Source: Brucella tritici
GTDB taxonomy: Bacteria > Pseudomonadota > Alphaproteobacteria > Rhizobiales > Rhizobiaceae
Assembly: GCF_008932295.1 (NCBI RefSeq)
Contig: NZ_WBWA01000001.1
Coordinates: 124,001 to 188,000 of the forward strand
DNA length: 64,000 nt
Direction: 5' to 3'
Part shown: one piece after another, positions 46,102 to 54,982 of the stretch
Position numbering within the stretch: position 1 is the stretch's first letter
Layout of the letters: each line of letters begins with the position of its first letter
Position numbers and translations under genes: made by a program
The notes under the pieces: model-generated
Databases searched by the model: none
Told to the model about the DNA's origin: nothing
The model's input: the letters and a program-made list of their open reading frames with translations, nothing else

Positions 46102-46983
46102 ATGACACGCAAAGGCCAAGGTTATCTCTTCACACTCCTCGCGGTTACCATTTTTGCAACGCAGGATGGTATCTCGAAGTATCTTGGCACCCATTATTCA
46201 CCGATCCTCATCACGATGATCCGCTATTGGGTTTTTGCAGCGTTCGTTCTCCTGCTTGCAATCCGCTCCGGCGGCATAGCCAAGGCCGCAGCAACGAAAC
46301 GTCCTTTTTTGCAGGTTTTCCGCGGTATCCTGCTTGCTGCTGAAATCGTCACGTTCATATTCGCCCTCAGCCGCGCGGGCATGGCAACGACACAATCGAT
46401 CTTTCAAGGTGCACCGCTATTGGTGACAATGCTCTCCGTACCATTCCTTGGCGAAAAGGTGGGCTGGAGACGTTGGACAGCCATCATCGTGGGGTTGATT
46501 GGCGTCTTGCTGATTATCAATCCAGTGAACGCGACATTCGATGCAAGCCTGCTTTTGCCCGTGGCTGCAATGGTCATGTTCGCCATTTACGCGGTTGCGA
46601 CACGCGCCGTCAGCAAGAGTGACGATGCCATGACGAGTTTCTTCTATACCGGCGTGGCCGGTGCTGTTGCCCTCACATTTGTCGGCAGCTTCTATCTCAT
46701 GCCGATTGCCAGAAGCGACTGGTTCTGGATGGCAGCGCTTTGTGCCTGTGGCATTGCAAGCCATTACTTTCTTATCCGCGCCTACAACATTCTGGAGGCC
46801 GGAGAAGTACAGCCACTCACCTATCTGCAACTCGTTATCGGCGCATGTATCGCAGTCACGGTGTTCCACGAACAATTGACATGGAACATCATCGCCGGTG
46901 CGATCATCGTTGTCGGCGCCGGGCTGTTCTCGGTCTTCCGCGAACGACAACTTGGCAAAAGAACGCCGCCCGCGCTCGGATAG
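46102..46983 (+). CDS. EamA-family (DMT superfamily) transporter
   Basis: A 293-residue inner-membrane protein with ten predicted helices in two EamA repeats. MTRKGQGYLFTLLAVTIFAT begins the first; SIFQGAPLLVTMLSVPFLGE and the matching YLQLVIGACIAVTVFHEQLT mark the conserved helix pairs of each repeat. Such proteins export amino acids or other small metabolites; the substrate is unknown. ATG 46102 is used because a longer frame adds a non-membrane lead. It is divergent from the SBP gene at 45899. Confidence 0.92.
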   Translation: MTRKGQGYLFTLLAVTIFATQDGISKYLGTHYSPILITMIRYWVFAAFVLLLAIRSGGIAKAAATKRPFLQVFRGILLAAEIVTFIFALSRAGMATTQSIFQGAPLLVTMLSVPFLGEKVGWRRWTAIIVGLIGVLLIINPVNATFDASLLLPVAAMVMFAIYAVATRAVSKSDDAMTSFFYTGVAGAVALTFVGSFYLMPIARSDWFWMAALCACGIASHYFLIRAYNILEAGEVQPLTYLQLVIGACIAVTVFHEQLTWNIIAGAIIVVGAGLFSVFRERQLGKRTPPALG

Positions 46984-47120
46984 GTTCCAATTCTCAATGC
47001 TGGATAAGCCGGCAAGTCAAGCTGAACGGCATTGCTCGCTGGCGTGGCTCGCCCGGTTGACAAATTAAACTTGATAATTTAATTCATGTTTTGACCTCTA
47101 TTGGTCGCGTAGACTTCCAG

Positions 47121-47155
47121 CCGGCGCTTGACCTACTGAGAGCGCCGGTCTTTTT
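47121..47155 (+). terminator. Terminator between the EamA and monooxygenase genes
   Basis: CCGGCGCT and AGCGCCGG form an 8-bp stem over 12 bases, followed by TCTTTTT. Confidence 0.75.
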
Positions 47156-47196
47156 ATGTCTTGTGTGTAAAACAAGCGCGGTCGAGTGAAACAGTC

Positions 47197-48429
47197 ATGA
47201 TGCAGCCAGCCCCATCGAATATCAGTCATATCGAAACCGATTGCGTGATAGCAGGTGGTGGGCCAGCAGGGCTGATGCTGGGGCTTCTGCTGGCGCGCTC
47301 AGGTGTCAACGTGACCGTTATCGAAAAGCACCCAGATTTTCTGCGCGATTTTCGCGGCGATACAATTCACCCGTCCACCCTTCAGATCATGCATGAACTC
47401 GACTTGCTGGATGGCCTTCTTGCCTTGCCCCATACCAAAGCGCATCGGCTACATGCGGAAATCGGCGGCAAGGACATCACAATAGCCGATTTTTCGAAAA
47501 TTCCCGCTCAGTGTCGTTTCATCGCTTTCATGCCGCAATGGGAGTTTTTGGATTATATTGCACGCGAAGCCGCGAAATATTCGAACTTCAGACTCATTAT
47601 GTCTGCGAGCGTGGTCGACCTGATCGAACGGAATGGGAAGGTCACCGGCCTCCTTGCGACAACATCCGATGAATCGATCAGGATTAATGCCAGACTCGTC
47701 GTAGGGGCAGACGGGCGAAACTCCACGGTTCGCACAAAGGCCGGTCTGGAGGTCGAAAGCTTTGGCTCGCCAAGCGAAATTCTCTGGATCAAGCTGTCAC
47801 ACGCCCCCAATGACCCGCCCTATACGATGGGCCACGGCGGTCCTCGGCAGGGTTTCGTCATGATCGATCGCGGCGATTACTGGCAATGCGGTTATGTGCT
47901 CCGCAAACAGACCTTTGCTGACGTCAGACAAGGAGGACTCGATGCACTCCGCAAGGCAGTTGCAGAAGTCTCCCCGTTGCCCGCCGACCGAATGGATGAA
48001 ATACGCACATGGGATGACGTTCATCTCCTGAGTGTCAGCATCGACCGACTCAAAACATGGTGGAAGCCGGGGCTTCTGTGTATCGGCGATGCCGCTCATG
48101 CCATGTCGCCAATCGGCGGCTTTGGGGTCAATCTCGCCATTCAGGACGCCGTTGCAGCTGCAAATATTCTGTCCGCACCGCTTCAGGAAAACCAAACTTT
48201 AGAACCGCATCTCGCTGCAGTCGAAGCGCGGCGTCGTTTTCCGACAAAGGCAACTCAGAAGCTTCAATTGATGATGCGCAGTGATCGCCGCAAGCGCGAA
48301 ACGAACAATACCAGGCGCGACGGGCCACCTTCGTTTATGCGCCACCTCGCACGCTGGCCGATTCTTGCACATCTGGCGGGCAGGTTGATCGGGGTCGGCT
48401 TCCGCCCGGAACACGTCCGAAACAACTAA
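47197..48429 (+). CDS. FAD-dependent monooxygenase (PHBH/UbiH-like)
   Basis: A 410-residue flavoprotein hydroxylase. The FAD fold starts with DCVIAGGGPAGLMLGLLLAR near residue 16, followed by FRGDTIHPSTLQIMHELDLL, the DG motif VVGADGRNSTVR near 168, and the second flavin motif LCIGDAAHAMSPIGGFGVNL near 287. It is the para-hydroxybenzoate-hydroxylase type, which hydroxylates aromatic or polyketide-like compounds. ATG 47197 (MMQPAPSNISH) is chosen; the frame is open a few codons further. It converges on the RpiR gene, with only ten bases between stops, and its substrate is unknown. Confidence 0.9.
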   Translation: MMQPAPSNISHIETDCVIAGGGPAGLMLGLLLARSGVNVTVIEKHPDFLRDFRGDTIHPSTLQIMHELDLLDGLLALPHTKAHRLHAEIGGKDITIADFSKIPAQCRFIAFMPQWEFLDYIAREAAKYSNFRLIMSASVVDLIERNGKVTGLLATTSDESIRINARLVVGADGRNSTVRTKAGLEVESFGSPSEILWIKLSHAPNDPPYTMGHGGPRQGFVMIDRGDYWQCGYVLRKQTFADVRQGGLDALRKAVAEVSPLPADRMDEIRTWDDVHLLSVSIDRLKTWWKPGLLCIGDAAHAMSPIGGFGVNLAIQDAVAAANILSAPLQENQTLEPHLAAVEARRRFPTKATQKLQLMMRSDRRKRETNNTRRDGPPSFMRHLARWPILAHLAGRLIGVGFRPEHVRNN

Positions 48430-48439
48430 GCGGTGAGCT

Positions 48440-49288
48440 TCAGTCCATATCGTCAAGTTCGTCGTGAATACCAGCAACGATCTCCAGCCGCTGTTGCGCC
48501 GATTTGCCTGCATGCGAAGCATAGGTCAAAGCGAGAAGCCGAATGGCACTGCTGACGGCGGTATAAGATGCTCCCAATGCGAAGCTGTCTACATGACAGG
48601 GCAGCACGACGCGCGCATAACGCTGGACCTCCGAAACCGATCCCCGGTCCGTAATGGTCACAATATTCAACCGGCTCGTAGCCGCATAACCAAGAATTTG
48701 TTTCAACAATGCCCGATGCGGCGGCAGCGTAATCAGCAACAACACATCTTTCGGACCAGTCATGGCAAGGTCTTCAGCCCACGAACCCTGATTGATACCA
48801 AGGATCATCACACTGTGACGTAACCTTGAGAACAAGAGCCGCGCATAACGCGCGAACCCTTCCTCGTCGCCTATCCCGACCACCCAGACACGCGGCGCTT
48901 CTGCGAGAAGTTCGGCAGCTTCACGCATCTTGTCGGACCGAAGCGCCTCGAATGTTCGGGTTATATTGGCGATCTCCAGATCAAGATGCGCACTGATGGT
49001 ACGCACCAGCGGCACTTCTTCGTCAACCGTACTTGAATATTCAAAAGGTTCGGTGCGATTGCGCTCCTCACGCGCCTGAAGTTTCACTTCATTGAAATCG
49101 GCATAGCCCAGATGCTGAAAGAAACGAGCTGTGGTCGCCTTGGATACGCCAGCCATCTCCGCGATTTCAGTAGCGGAATGTATCAGGATGTCGTCCTCGC
49201 GCTCGAGAACGAGCTGCGCGATTTTCTGCTCGCCTGCGGTGAGCTTTGCGTAGCGCTCCTGTATGCGCAGTACCAGACGTGAAGCCAT
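48440..49288 (-). CDS. RpiR-family transcriptional regulator
   Basis: A 282-residue regulator with an N-terminal helix-turn-helix (residues 1-75; SATEIAEMAGVSKATTARFF) and a C-terminal SIS sugar-isomerase-like domain (VWVVGIGDEEGFARYARLLF near 133). RpiR proteins usually bind phosphosugars, but this one lies divergent from a transport operon with two COG0212 genes, with repeated TGAAACA half-sites in the shared promoter region. It probably controls that operon. The effector may therefore not be a sugar phosphate. Confidence 0.93.
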   Translation of the reverse strand: MASRLVLRIQERYAKLTAGEQKIAQLVLEREDDILIHSATEIAEMAGVSKATTARFFQHLGYADFNEVKLQAREERNRTEPFEYSSTVDEEVPLVRTISAHLDLEIANITRTFEALRSDKMREAAELLAEAPRVWVVGIGDEEGFARYARLLFSRLRHSVMILGINQGSWAEDLAMTGPKDVLLLITLPPHRALLKQILGYAATSRLNIVTITDRGSVSEVQRYARVVLPCHVDSFALGASYTAVSSAIRLLALTYASHAGKSAQQRLEIVAGIHDELDDMD

Positions 49289-49348
49289 GTGCGTTTATTC
49301 CGAATCTCTCTGTGCACTAAAAAAGCTTATCATCGCCTCTTGCAATAC

Positions 49349-49378
49349 TGAAACATTTGTTTCATTGATAATGAAACA
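49349..49378. promoter_or_regulatory. Likely RpiR operator between the regulator and transport operon
   Basis: TGAAACA, two bases, TGTTTCA is a perfect palindrome (49349-49364), followed by a third TGAAACA half-site at 49372-49378. It lies 61 bases upstream of the RpiR gene start and about 20 bases before the start of the first COG0212 gene, suited to control of both directions. Confidence 0.6.
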
Positions 49379-49398
49379 TTGAAATTCATGGAATCTCC

Positions 49399-50136
49399 AT
49401 GGCGTATTCCCGCAGTATACGGCAGCGCATCTGGGATCGGCTGAAAGACGTCGCCCGCCCTGATGCACGCTTCCACTTCAAATTCTCGGAATTCATACCG
49501 GACTTTGAAGGTGTAGAGGCAGCTACGGATCGCTTGCTGGCGGTCGAAGGAATTGCGAAAGCCAAACTGGTTTTTGTGACGCCAGATAATTCCATGATCG
49601 AGTTGCGCCGTCGCCTGATCATGTCGGGTACACCATTCATCATGCCGACCTACGGCATGCAGCGCGGCTTTCTCCTGCTGGAACCGGGATCCGTTCCCCC
49701 GGGGTTGGAGAAAGCCGCGGCCTGGCTTGACGGTATGGAACATTTCGGTCGATCGGTCAGTCTCGAAGACCTGACTCATATCGGCCGTTTTGATGTCATT
49801 GCGACTGGCGCATCCGCTGTTTCCATTGATGGAGTCCGCTTTGGCAAAGGCCATGCGTTCTTTGATCTGGAATGGGGCATGTTCACGGATCTGGGTCTTG
49901 CTGACGAGCAGTCTCTGATCGCAGCAGCCGTGCATGACGTACAGATCGTGGAAGAGCGCCTCAACGTATCGGAGAACGATATTGCTCTTGATTTCATTGC
50001 CACGCCCAGCCGCCTGATTGAGATAACACGTAACCGTCGCAGGCCGCGCGGTATTCGCTGGAACGACGTTTCAGCCGAAGAAATCCAGTCCATCCCGCCG
50101 CTGCGTGAACTTGCACGCATGCGCGGCATTGCCTGA
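49399..50136 (+). CDS. COG0212 5-formyltetrahydrofolate cyclo-ligase-like protein, first copy
   Basis: A 245-residue protein of the COG0212 family. It is a paralogue of 5-FCL, with the characteristic VRFGKGHAFFDLEWGMF (about residues 146-162) in place of the true enzyme's glycine-rich YYD motif. Comparative genomics by others links this family to thiamin metabolism without a proven reaction. It opens the operon and is followed 26 bases later by a binding-protein gene. A second copy lies at 53482-54222; the two share RFGKGHxFFDxEWGM and the N-terminal RxRxW and RFHFxFxEFIxDFEG patterns. Confidence 0.87.
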   Translation: MAYSRSIRQRIWDRLKDVARPDARFHFKFSEFIPDFEGVEAATDRLLAVEGIAKAKLVFVTPDNSMIELRRRLIMSGTPFIMPTYGMQRGFLLLEPGSVPPGLEKAAAWLDGMEHFGRSVSLEDLTHIGRFDVIATGASAVSIDGVRFGKGHAFFDLEWGMFTDLGLADEQSLIAAAVHDVQIVEERLNVSENDIALDFIATPSRLIEITRNRRRPRGIRWNDVSAEEIQSIPPLRELARMRGIA

Positions 50137-50162
50137 CAGTTCAGCACCAAAAGGAAAATTCA

Positions 50163-51134
50163 ATGAATATTGCCCTGGATCGCCGCCGTTTTCTAGGACT
50201 TATGGGCGCCGCAGCCGCTCTGCCAGCTATGAGCCGTTTTGCCTCAGCGGATGCACCGTTCAACTTTCAGGCCTCCTGGATCAATGACGCAGAATTCAGC
50301 GGTTATTTCATTGCAGTCGACAAGGGCTTCTATCGCGAAGAAGGCCTCAACCTGAACTATATCTCCGGTGGGCCCGACGTCATCCCGGAAAGCACGATCA
50401 TCGCGGGCAAGGCCGACCTGACCCTTACCACTCCTGACACGACGATCAAGGCAATCGTCGAACAGGGGGCGCCTTTCAAGATCATCGGCGCCCAGTATCA
50501 GAAGAACCCTATCGGCATTATTTCGCTCGCCAAAAACCCGATCAAGGAGCCAAAGGACCTGATTGGCAAGACGCTGGCTGTGCCGCCGGTCAATGTCATC
50601 TCGGTCGAAGCCATGCTGAAGATTTCGGGCATCGAACCTTCTCAGGTCAACATCGTTCCTTACGCCTATGATCCAACGCCGCTCATCAAGGGTGAAATCG
50701 ACGCTTCGCTCGACTTTACGACCAATGTTCCTTTCACCATCAAGCAGGCAGGCGAAGAGGCCGTTTCCTTCCTGGTCTATGATTTCGGCTTTACGATCTT
50801 CAACGATACGGTTGTCGTGACGGAAGAAACACTCAAGGCAAAGCGCAAGGATCTCGTTGCTTTCCTTCGCGCAAGCCGCAAGGGCTGGGATGAAAACCTC
50901 AAGGACCCGGCAGCCTACCCGCCAAAATTTGCCGACAGCTGGTTCCAGGGTACGGGCCGGTCGATTGAAAATGAAATCTATTTCAACACCGCCCAGAAGC
51001 CGCTGATCGAGTCGCCGAACGGTGTATTCTCCATGAGCGAAGAAGCCATCGAGAACACGATCAAGGCGCTCGGTACGATTGGTATCGCCGCCAAGCGGGA
51101 TCATTTCGACACTACGCTTCTAGAAGAGATTTGA
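50163..51134 (+). CDS. NMT1/THI5-type ABC transporter substrate-binding protein
   Basis: A 323-residue periplasmic protein with a twin-arginine signal (DRRRFLGLMGAAAALPAMS). The mature part starts ADAPFNFQASWINDAEFSGY and continues in the NMT1/SsuA fold: VDKGFYREEGLNLNYISGG near 53, GKADLTLTTPDTT near 82, and KNPIKEPKDLIGKTLAVPP near 123. The AEFSGYF(I)A segment and GGP motif are ThiY-like: ThiY binds formylaminopyrimidine, a thiamin breakdown product. The ligand cannot be fixed by sequence alone. Its stop overlaps the ATPase start by one base (TGATG). Confidence 0.93.
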   Translation: MNIALDRRRFLGLMGAAAALPAMSRFASADAPFNFQASWINDAEFSGYFIAVDKGFYREEGLNLNYISGGPDVIPESTIIAGKADLTLTTPDTTIKAIVEQGAPFKIIGAQYQKNPIGIISLAKNPIKEPKDLIGKTLAVPPVNVISVEAMLKISGIEPSQVNIVPYAYDPTPLIKGEIDASLDFTTNVPFTIKQAGEEAVSFLVYDFGFTIFNDTVVVTEETLKAKRKDLVAFLRASRKGWDENLKDPAAYPPKFADSWFQGTGRSIENEIYFNTAQKPLIESPNGVFSMSEEAIENTIKALGTIGIAAKRDHFDTTLLEEI

Positions 51135-51901
51135 TGCCTGAGATGTCCGGGATCAAACTTGAAAATGTGACGCGCTCTTTTTCGGGGCGCGGCACGAATG
51201 TAATTGCATTATCCGATGTCTCGCTCGCATGCCCGACCGGCTCGCTCACTGCACTTATCGGGCCGTCCGGCTGTGGCAAGTCGACCATGTTGCGGCTGGC
51301 ACTCGGCCTCGACCAACCCGATAGCGGCTCGATTTCGGTCATGGGCAAAAGCCCTGCAGAAGCAGCAAAGGCCGGACTGACCGGTGTGGCTTTTCAGGAT
51401 GCGGCGCTCATGCCCTGGCGCAGTGTCGAAGACAATATTGCATTGCCGCTGGATGTACTTGGCCAGTCTCGTTCCGCAAAGGCTGAGCGGATTGCCGAAT
51501 TGATCGCCCTTGTTGGCCTCAAAGGCTTCGAGAAGGCGCTTCCAGGTGAGCTTTCAGGTGGCATGCGCCAGCGTGTGGCAATTGCCCGCTCCCTGGTCAC
51601 CGATCCGCGCGTTCTGTTTCTCGACGAGCCTTTCGGCGCGCTTGACCAGATATTGCGCCGCCAGATGAACATCGAGCTTCAGCGCATTTGGCTTGAAAGC
51701 AAGGCGACCACCCTGCTCGTTACCCATGGCATAGACGAGGCGGTTTTTCTCGCCGACCGGATCGTGGTGATGCACAGTCGCCCCGGACGCATCGCGCAGA
51801 TCATCAATATTCCGCTGGAACGCCCACGCAGCCCCGAAATATTCAGCACATCGCAGTTCCATGCGCTGGAGGACGCAGTCGCGGAGGCTCTGCATGGCTG
51901 A
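51134..51901 (+). CDS. ABC transporter ATP-binding protein (SsuB/TauB/ThiZ type)
   Basis: A 255-residue ATPase. Walker A is GPSGCGKST near residue 43, the Q loop sits in VAFQDAALMPWRSV, the signature is LSGGMRQRVAIARSL near 135, and Walker B is VLFLDEPFGALD, followed by the H loop in LLVTHGIDEAVFLADR. The LMPWRSV segment is typical of nitrate/sulfonate/taurine/thiamin-precursor importers. ATG 51134 shares bases with the stop codon of the binding-protein gene, and its last eight bases overlap the permease start. Confidence 0.94.
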   Translation: MPEMSGIKLENVTRSFSGRGTNVIALSDVSLACPTGSLTALIGPSGCGKSTMLRLALGLDQPDSGSISVMGKSPAEAAKAGLTGVAFQDAALMPWRSVEDNIALPLDVLGQSRSAKAERIAELIALVGLKGFEKALPGELSGGMRQRVAIARSLVTDPRVLFLDEPFGALDQILRRQMNIELQRIWLESKATTLLVTHGIDEAVFLADRIVVMHSRPGRIAQIINIPLERPRSPEIFSTSQFHALEDAVAEALHG

Positions 51902-53465
51902 CATGAAGCCATCGAACCATTTCTCTACCTTGCGCAACTGGGTCATCCTCATTGCAGCCTGGGAGATATGCGGCCGCTTTTCCCTGATCGCAGGTGGCGC
52001 CTTGCCGGCACCTTCGGCAATTCTGGCCCGCCTGTGGATCGACCGAGCCGATTATCCAGCCCACATACTGGCCACGCTTCAGGGCGCAGGTGCTGGCTTT
52101 GTCATCGGCAACCTTGTTGCCGTTGCTGCAGGCATTCTGTTCGCTCTCTTTCCGGCTGCCGCGAAACTGGGACGTGGCGTCAACATCGCGATTTTTGCAC
52201 TGCCTCCAATTGCCATTTCGCCCATTCTGGTGCTGACTTTCTCAGGAATGACGCCGCGTATCACGCTGGCGGCGCTCGGTTGTTATTTCATCACCATGGC
52301 CGCTACCGTGACCGGCATCAGCCAGACAGACCGCCGCGTGGTGGATATTGTTCGTGCCTATGGCGGCAGCCGATGGAAAGTGCTGCGTCTGGCGCAATTG
52401 CGATCCGCCCTGCCGTCGATCCTTGCCGGTCTGCGAATTGCGGCTCCGAATGCAGTTCTGGGCTCCATTCTGGCCGAATTTGGTGGCGGCGGACGCTTTG
52501 GTCTCGGCGCCTATCTGATCGGCTCTCTCGGGAGAGCTGAACCGACCCGGCTCTGGGGTATCGGTTTGTGTGCTACCTTGCTTGCAGGATTGGCCTATGC
52601 GCTCTTTTCCATCCTTGCAAAAATGCTGACCGGCAGCACCAAGGCCATCACCGTCCCAGCCAACGCTCCGAACGCTACCCCGCGCAGCTCGCGCGGTTTG
52701 AATTTTATTCTCGTCATTTGTTCGATCGCGCTTCCATTCGTCTTGTGGTGGCTACTGCTTGTGGCCATGGGAACACCGGCCATGATTGCCAAAACGCCGG
52801 CCGGACTGTTCGACTATCTATTCCTCGCTCCGTCGGCAGCTCCCGCGCAGGCAAAATTGCTGACGGCGCTTTCGCAGACCTTGCCGCTTACCTTTCTGGG
52901 TATGGCAGCAGGCATCCTTTTCGCCTTTGCACTCGCTATCGCCTCCGTTGCCAAACCTGCCATCGTGCGCGGCTTCATGCCTGTCGCTCTTGTCACGCAG
53001 ACGATGCCGCTCGTCGCCCTGACGCCCCTGCTCGTTTTGTTGTTGGGACGCGGACCATCCGTCATCCTCTGGATCACGGTGTCGGTCACATTCTTCCCTG
53101 CCTTCGTGACCATGGCGCAGGGTATGTCACTGGTTCCTCGTGCGGCGCTGGACGTGCCCCGCGCCTATGGTGCGAGCATCTGGACACAAATCCGTCTGGT
53201 ATCCGTACCCGCCTCCCTGCCCTATCTCTTCGCTGCCATTCGCCTTGCCGTACCCCGCGCTTTGCTTGGTGTCATGATTGCCGAATGGCTGGCCACGGGT
53301 ACGGGGCTCGGAAACCTTCTCAACCAGTCACGCGGATATCTCGACTACGGCATGATCTGGGCCGTTGCGGTGGTGTCCGTCATGCTGTCCGTCTTTTTCT
53401 ATCAAATCGTAGCCCTCTGCGAGCGCCAGGTGCTCGCACGCCGCGGCATGAGCCCGGCAGACTAA
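51894..53465 (+). CDS. Fused two-domain ABC permease (SsuC/ThiX-like repeat)
   Basis: A 523-residue membrane protein containing two full MetI-type permease halves in one chain. The first has the EAA loop near residue 160 (DIVRAYGGSRWKVLRLAQL), and the second near residue 415 (DVPRAYGASIWTQIRLVSV); each is followed by LAGLRIAAPNAVLGS or AAIRLAVPRALLGV. Importers of this class usually have a single permease gene whose product dimerises. Here duplication and fusion replace the homodimer. ATG 51894 (MADMKPSNHFS) overlaps the ATPase gene by eight bases. Confidence 0.92.
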   Translation: MADMKPSNHFSTLRNWVILIAAWEICGRFSLIAGGALPAPSAILARLWIDRADYPAHILATLQGAGAGFVIGNLVAVAAGILFALFPAAAKLGRGVNIAIFALPPIAISPILVLTFSGMTPRITLAALGCYFITMAATVTGISQTDRRVVDIVRAYGGSRWKVLRLAQLRSALPSILAGLRIAAPNAVLGSILAEFGGGGRFGLGAYLIGSLGRAEPTRLWGIGLCATLLAGLAYALFSILAKMLTGSTKAITVPANAPNATPRSSRGLNFILVICSIALPFVLWWLLLVAMGTPAMIAKTPAGLFDYLFLAPSAAPAQAKLLTALSQTLPLTFLGMAAGILFAFALAIASVAKPAIVRGFMPVALVTQTMPLVALTPLLVLLLGRGPSVILWITVSVTFFPAFVTMAQGMSLVPRAALDVPRAYGASIWTQIRLVSVPASLPYLFAAIRLAVPRALLGVMIAEWLATGTGLGNLLNQSRGYLDYGMIWAVAVVSVMLSVFFYQIVALCERQVLARRGMSPAD

Positions 53466-53481
53466 AATGCAAGGAGTCCCC

Positions 53482-54222
53482 ATGGAAATCACCGATCACA
53501 AAGCTTCCGTTCGCGAACGTGTGTGGAGCGAGTTGCGCAAGGTTGCTGTCCCGGATAGCCGTTTCCATTTCGACTTTGGTGAGTTCATCGCGGATTTCGA
53601 AGGTGGAGAGGATGCGGTAGCCCGTCTGACAAGCCATCACTATTATCAGAATGCAGATTTCATCTTCATCACGCCAGATAATTGTCTCGACCGCCTGCGT
53701 CTTCAAGCTTTGAAAGACGGTAAGACCGTTCTGATAACCACATATTCGATCAAGCGCGGCTTCTGGGTTCTCGATCCGAAGTTGATTTCGCCGGACTATT
53801 ATCTTTATGCCTCGACGCTCGACGGCATGGAGCGTGTAGGACAGCCGGTAACGCTGAAAGATATCTCGGCCATGCCGGTCGTCGACTACATGGTTACCGG
53901 CACCGGCGCGATCAATCTCGAAGGGGTCCGTTTTGGCAAAGGACATGGTTTCTTCGATGCCGAATGGGGCATGCTTTACCGTCTGGGCCGCATCACCGCC
54001 GCAACGCCAGCAGCGGCGGTCGTGCATGATTGTCAGGTTCTAAGTGAAAAGCTGACGCCGGATGTCTACGATACAGTTGCGGACGTGATTTTCACCCCCA
54101 CCCGCACAATCGAGGTGAAGGACCCGCACAAGCCAACCTGCGGCATCATCTGGGATCGTCTCGACCCTGTCATGTACGAAACGATCCCTCCGCTTCAGGA
54201 ACTGAAGGCCATGGGGCTATAG
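53482..54222 (+). CDS. COG0212 5-formyltetrahydrofolate cyclo-ligase-like protein, second copy
   Basis: A 246-residue paralogue of the 49399-50136 protein. It has the same family mark, VRFGKGHGFFDAEWGML, and the shared N-terminal pattern with RFHFDFGEFIADFEGGEDA. ATG 53482 has AAGGAG five bases before it and is preferred to ATG 53467. It closes the transport operon, 16 bases after the permease, and a terminator follows. Keeping two diverged copies around one importer suggests either different substrates or a hetero-oligomer. Reaction unknown; a cyclo-ligase activity is not implied by the family name. Confidence 0.87.
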   Translation: MEITDHKASVRERVWSELRKVAVPDSRFHFDFGEFIADFEGGEDAVARLTSHHYYQNADFIFITPDNCLDRLRLQALKDGKTVLITTYSIKRGFWVLDPKLISPDYYLYASTLDGMERVGQPVTLKDISAMPVVDYMVTGTGAINLEGVRFGKGHGFFDAEWGMLYRLGRITAATPAAAVVHDCQVLSEKLTPDVYDTVADVIFTPTRTIEVKDPHKPTCGIIWDRLDPVMYETIPPLQELKAMGL

Positions 54223-54243
54223 ACAACGTCCCTCCGAAAACTC

Positions 54244-54279
54244 AAAAAGCCGGATGCATTTATCGCGTCCGGCTTTTTC
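54244..54279. terminator. Bidirectional terminator after the COG0212/ABC operon
   Basis: AAAAAGCCGGA pairs with TCCGGCTTTTT over 13 bases. It lies between the convergent second COG0212 gene and argO and can serve both. Confidence 0.87.
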
Positions 54280-54280
54280 C

Positions 54281-54889
54281 TTACATGCCAATCACGAGCT
54301 TCAGCGCAATTGACCACATCGTGACGGCAATCACGCCTTCCAGAATACGCCACGAAGATGGGCGGGCAAAAATCGGGCGCAGCCAGCGAGCACCAAAGCC
54401 AAGCGAAAAGAAGAACACGAAAGACGCCGTGATCGCACCTGCGGCAAACGATGTTTCCAAACCCTGAAACTGCGTGGAGATCGTTCCGAGAAGGACGACA
54501 GTATCCAGATAGACATGCGGATTGAGCCATGTCAGCGCCAGACAGGTTGCAAGTGTCTTGGTGAGACTCACAGACGCCCCGTTTGCAGTGGCCAGAACAG
54601 CCGACGAGGTAAAAGCGGAATAGAGGCTGCGCGCACCATACCAGATCAGAAAAGCCGCACCGCCATATCGCATAATGGGATCAAGCGCAGGCATGATAGC
54701 AGCGATCTTCTGGAAGCTTGTGACGCCGATCAGGATCAGGATGGCATCCGATACGGCACAAGCAAGGCTTACGGCAAACACGTGCTCATCGCGCAGTCCT
54801 TGCCGCAAGACAAAGGCGTTCTGTGCACCGATGGCAACAATGAGAGTGAGGCCCATGGTAAGGCCGGTTACATAGACTGAAGGATTCAT
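54281..54889 (-). CDS. argO: LysE/ArgO-type arginine or lysine exporter
   Basis: A 202-residue inner-membrane exporter with six hydrophobic segments. GLTLIVAIGAQNAFVLRQGL near residue 10 is the ArgO/LysE signature, and LTWLNPHVYLDTVVLLGTI near 125 is the second. The gene is divergent from an ArgP-like LysR regulator, the classic LysE-LysG pair, in which the regulator activates export when basic amino acids accumulate. ATG 54889 (MNPSVYVTG) is chosen over a longer frame. The choice between ArgO and LysE as substrate is not settled by sequence. Confidence 0.92.
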   Translation of the reverse strand: MNPSVYVTGLTMGLTLIVAIGAQNAFVLRQGLRDEHVFAVSLACAVSDAILILIGVTSFQKIAAIMPALDPIMRYGGAAFLIWYGARSLYSAFTSSAVLATANGASVSLTKTLATCLALTWLNPHVYLDTVVLLGTISTQFQGLETSFAAGAITASFVFFFSLGFGARWLRPIFARPSSWRILEGVIAVTMWSIALKLVIGM

Positions 54890-54982
54890 AAATGGTCGCC
54901 ATCTGGGGTCAGTTGGCACTTGGATACCGGAAGTTAGAGAGTTAGAATAGTTAAACTTGATAACTTCAATTTAGGAATTCTA

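Noticed and set aside
49289..49398. TPP riboswitch before the COG0212/ABC operon
   Set aside because: The 110-base region lacks the conserved CUGAGA and other TPP-box bases and is instead occupied by regulator half-sites.
52568..53620. Plus-strand frame of 350 codons overlapping the fused permease
   Set aside because: It is in another frame of the recognised permease gene, rich in Arg, His and Ser, and has no membrane or family pattern.
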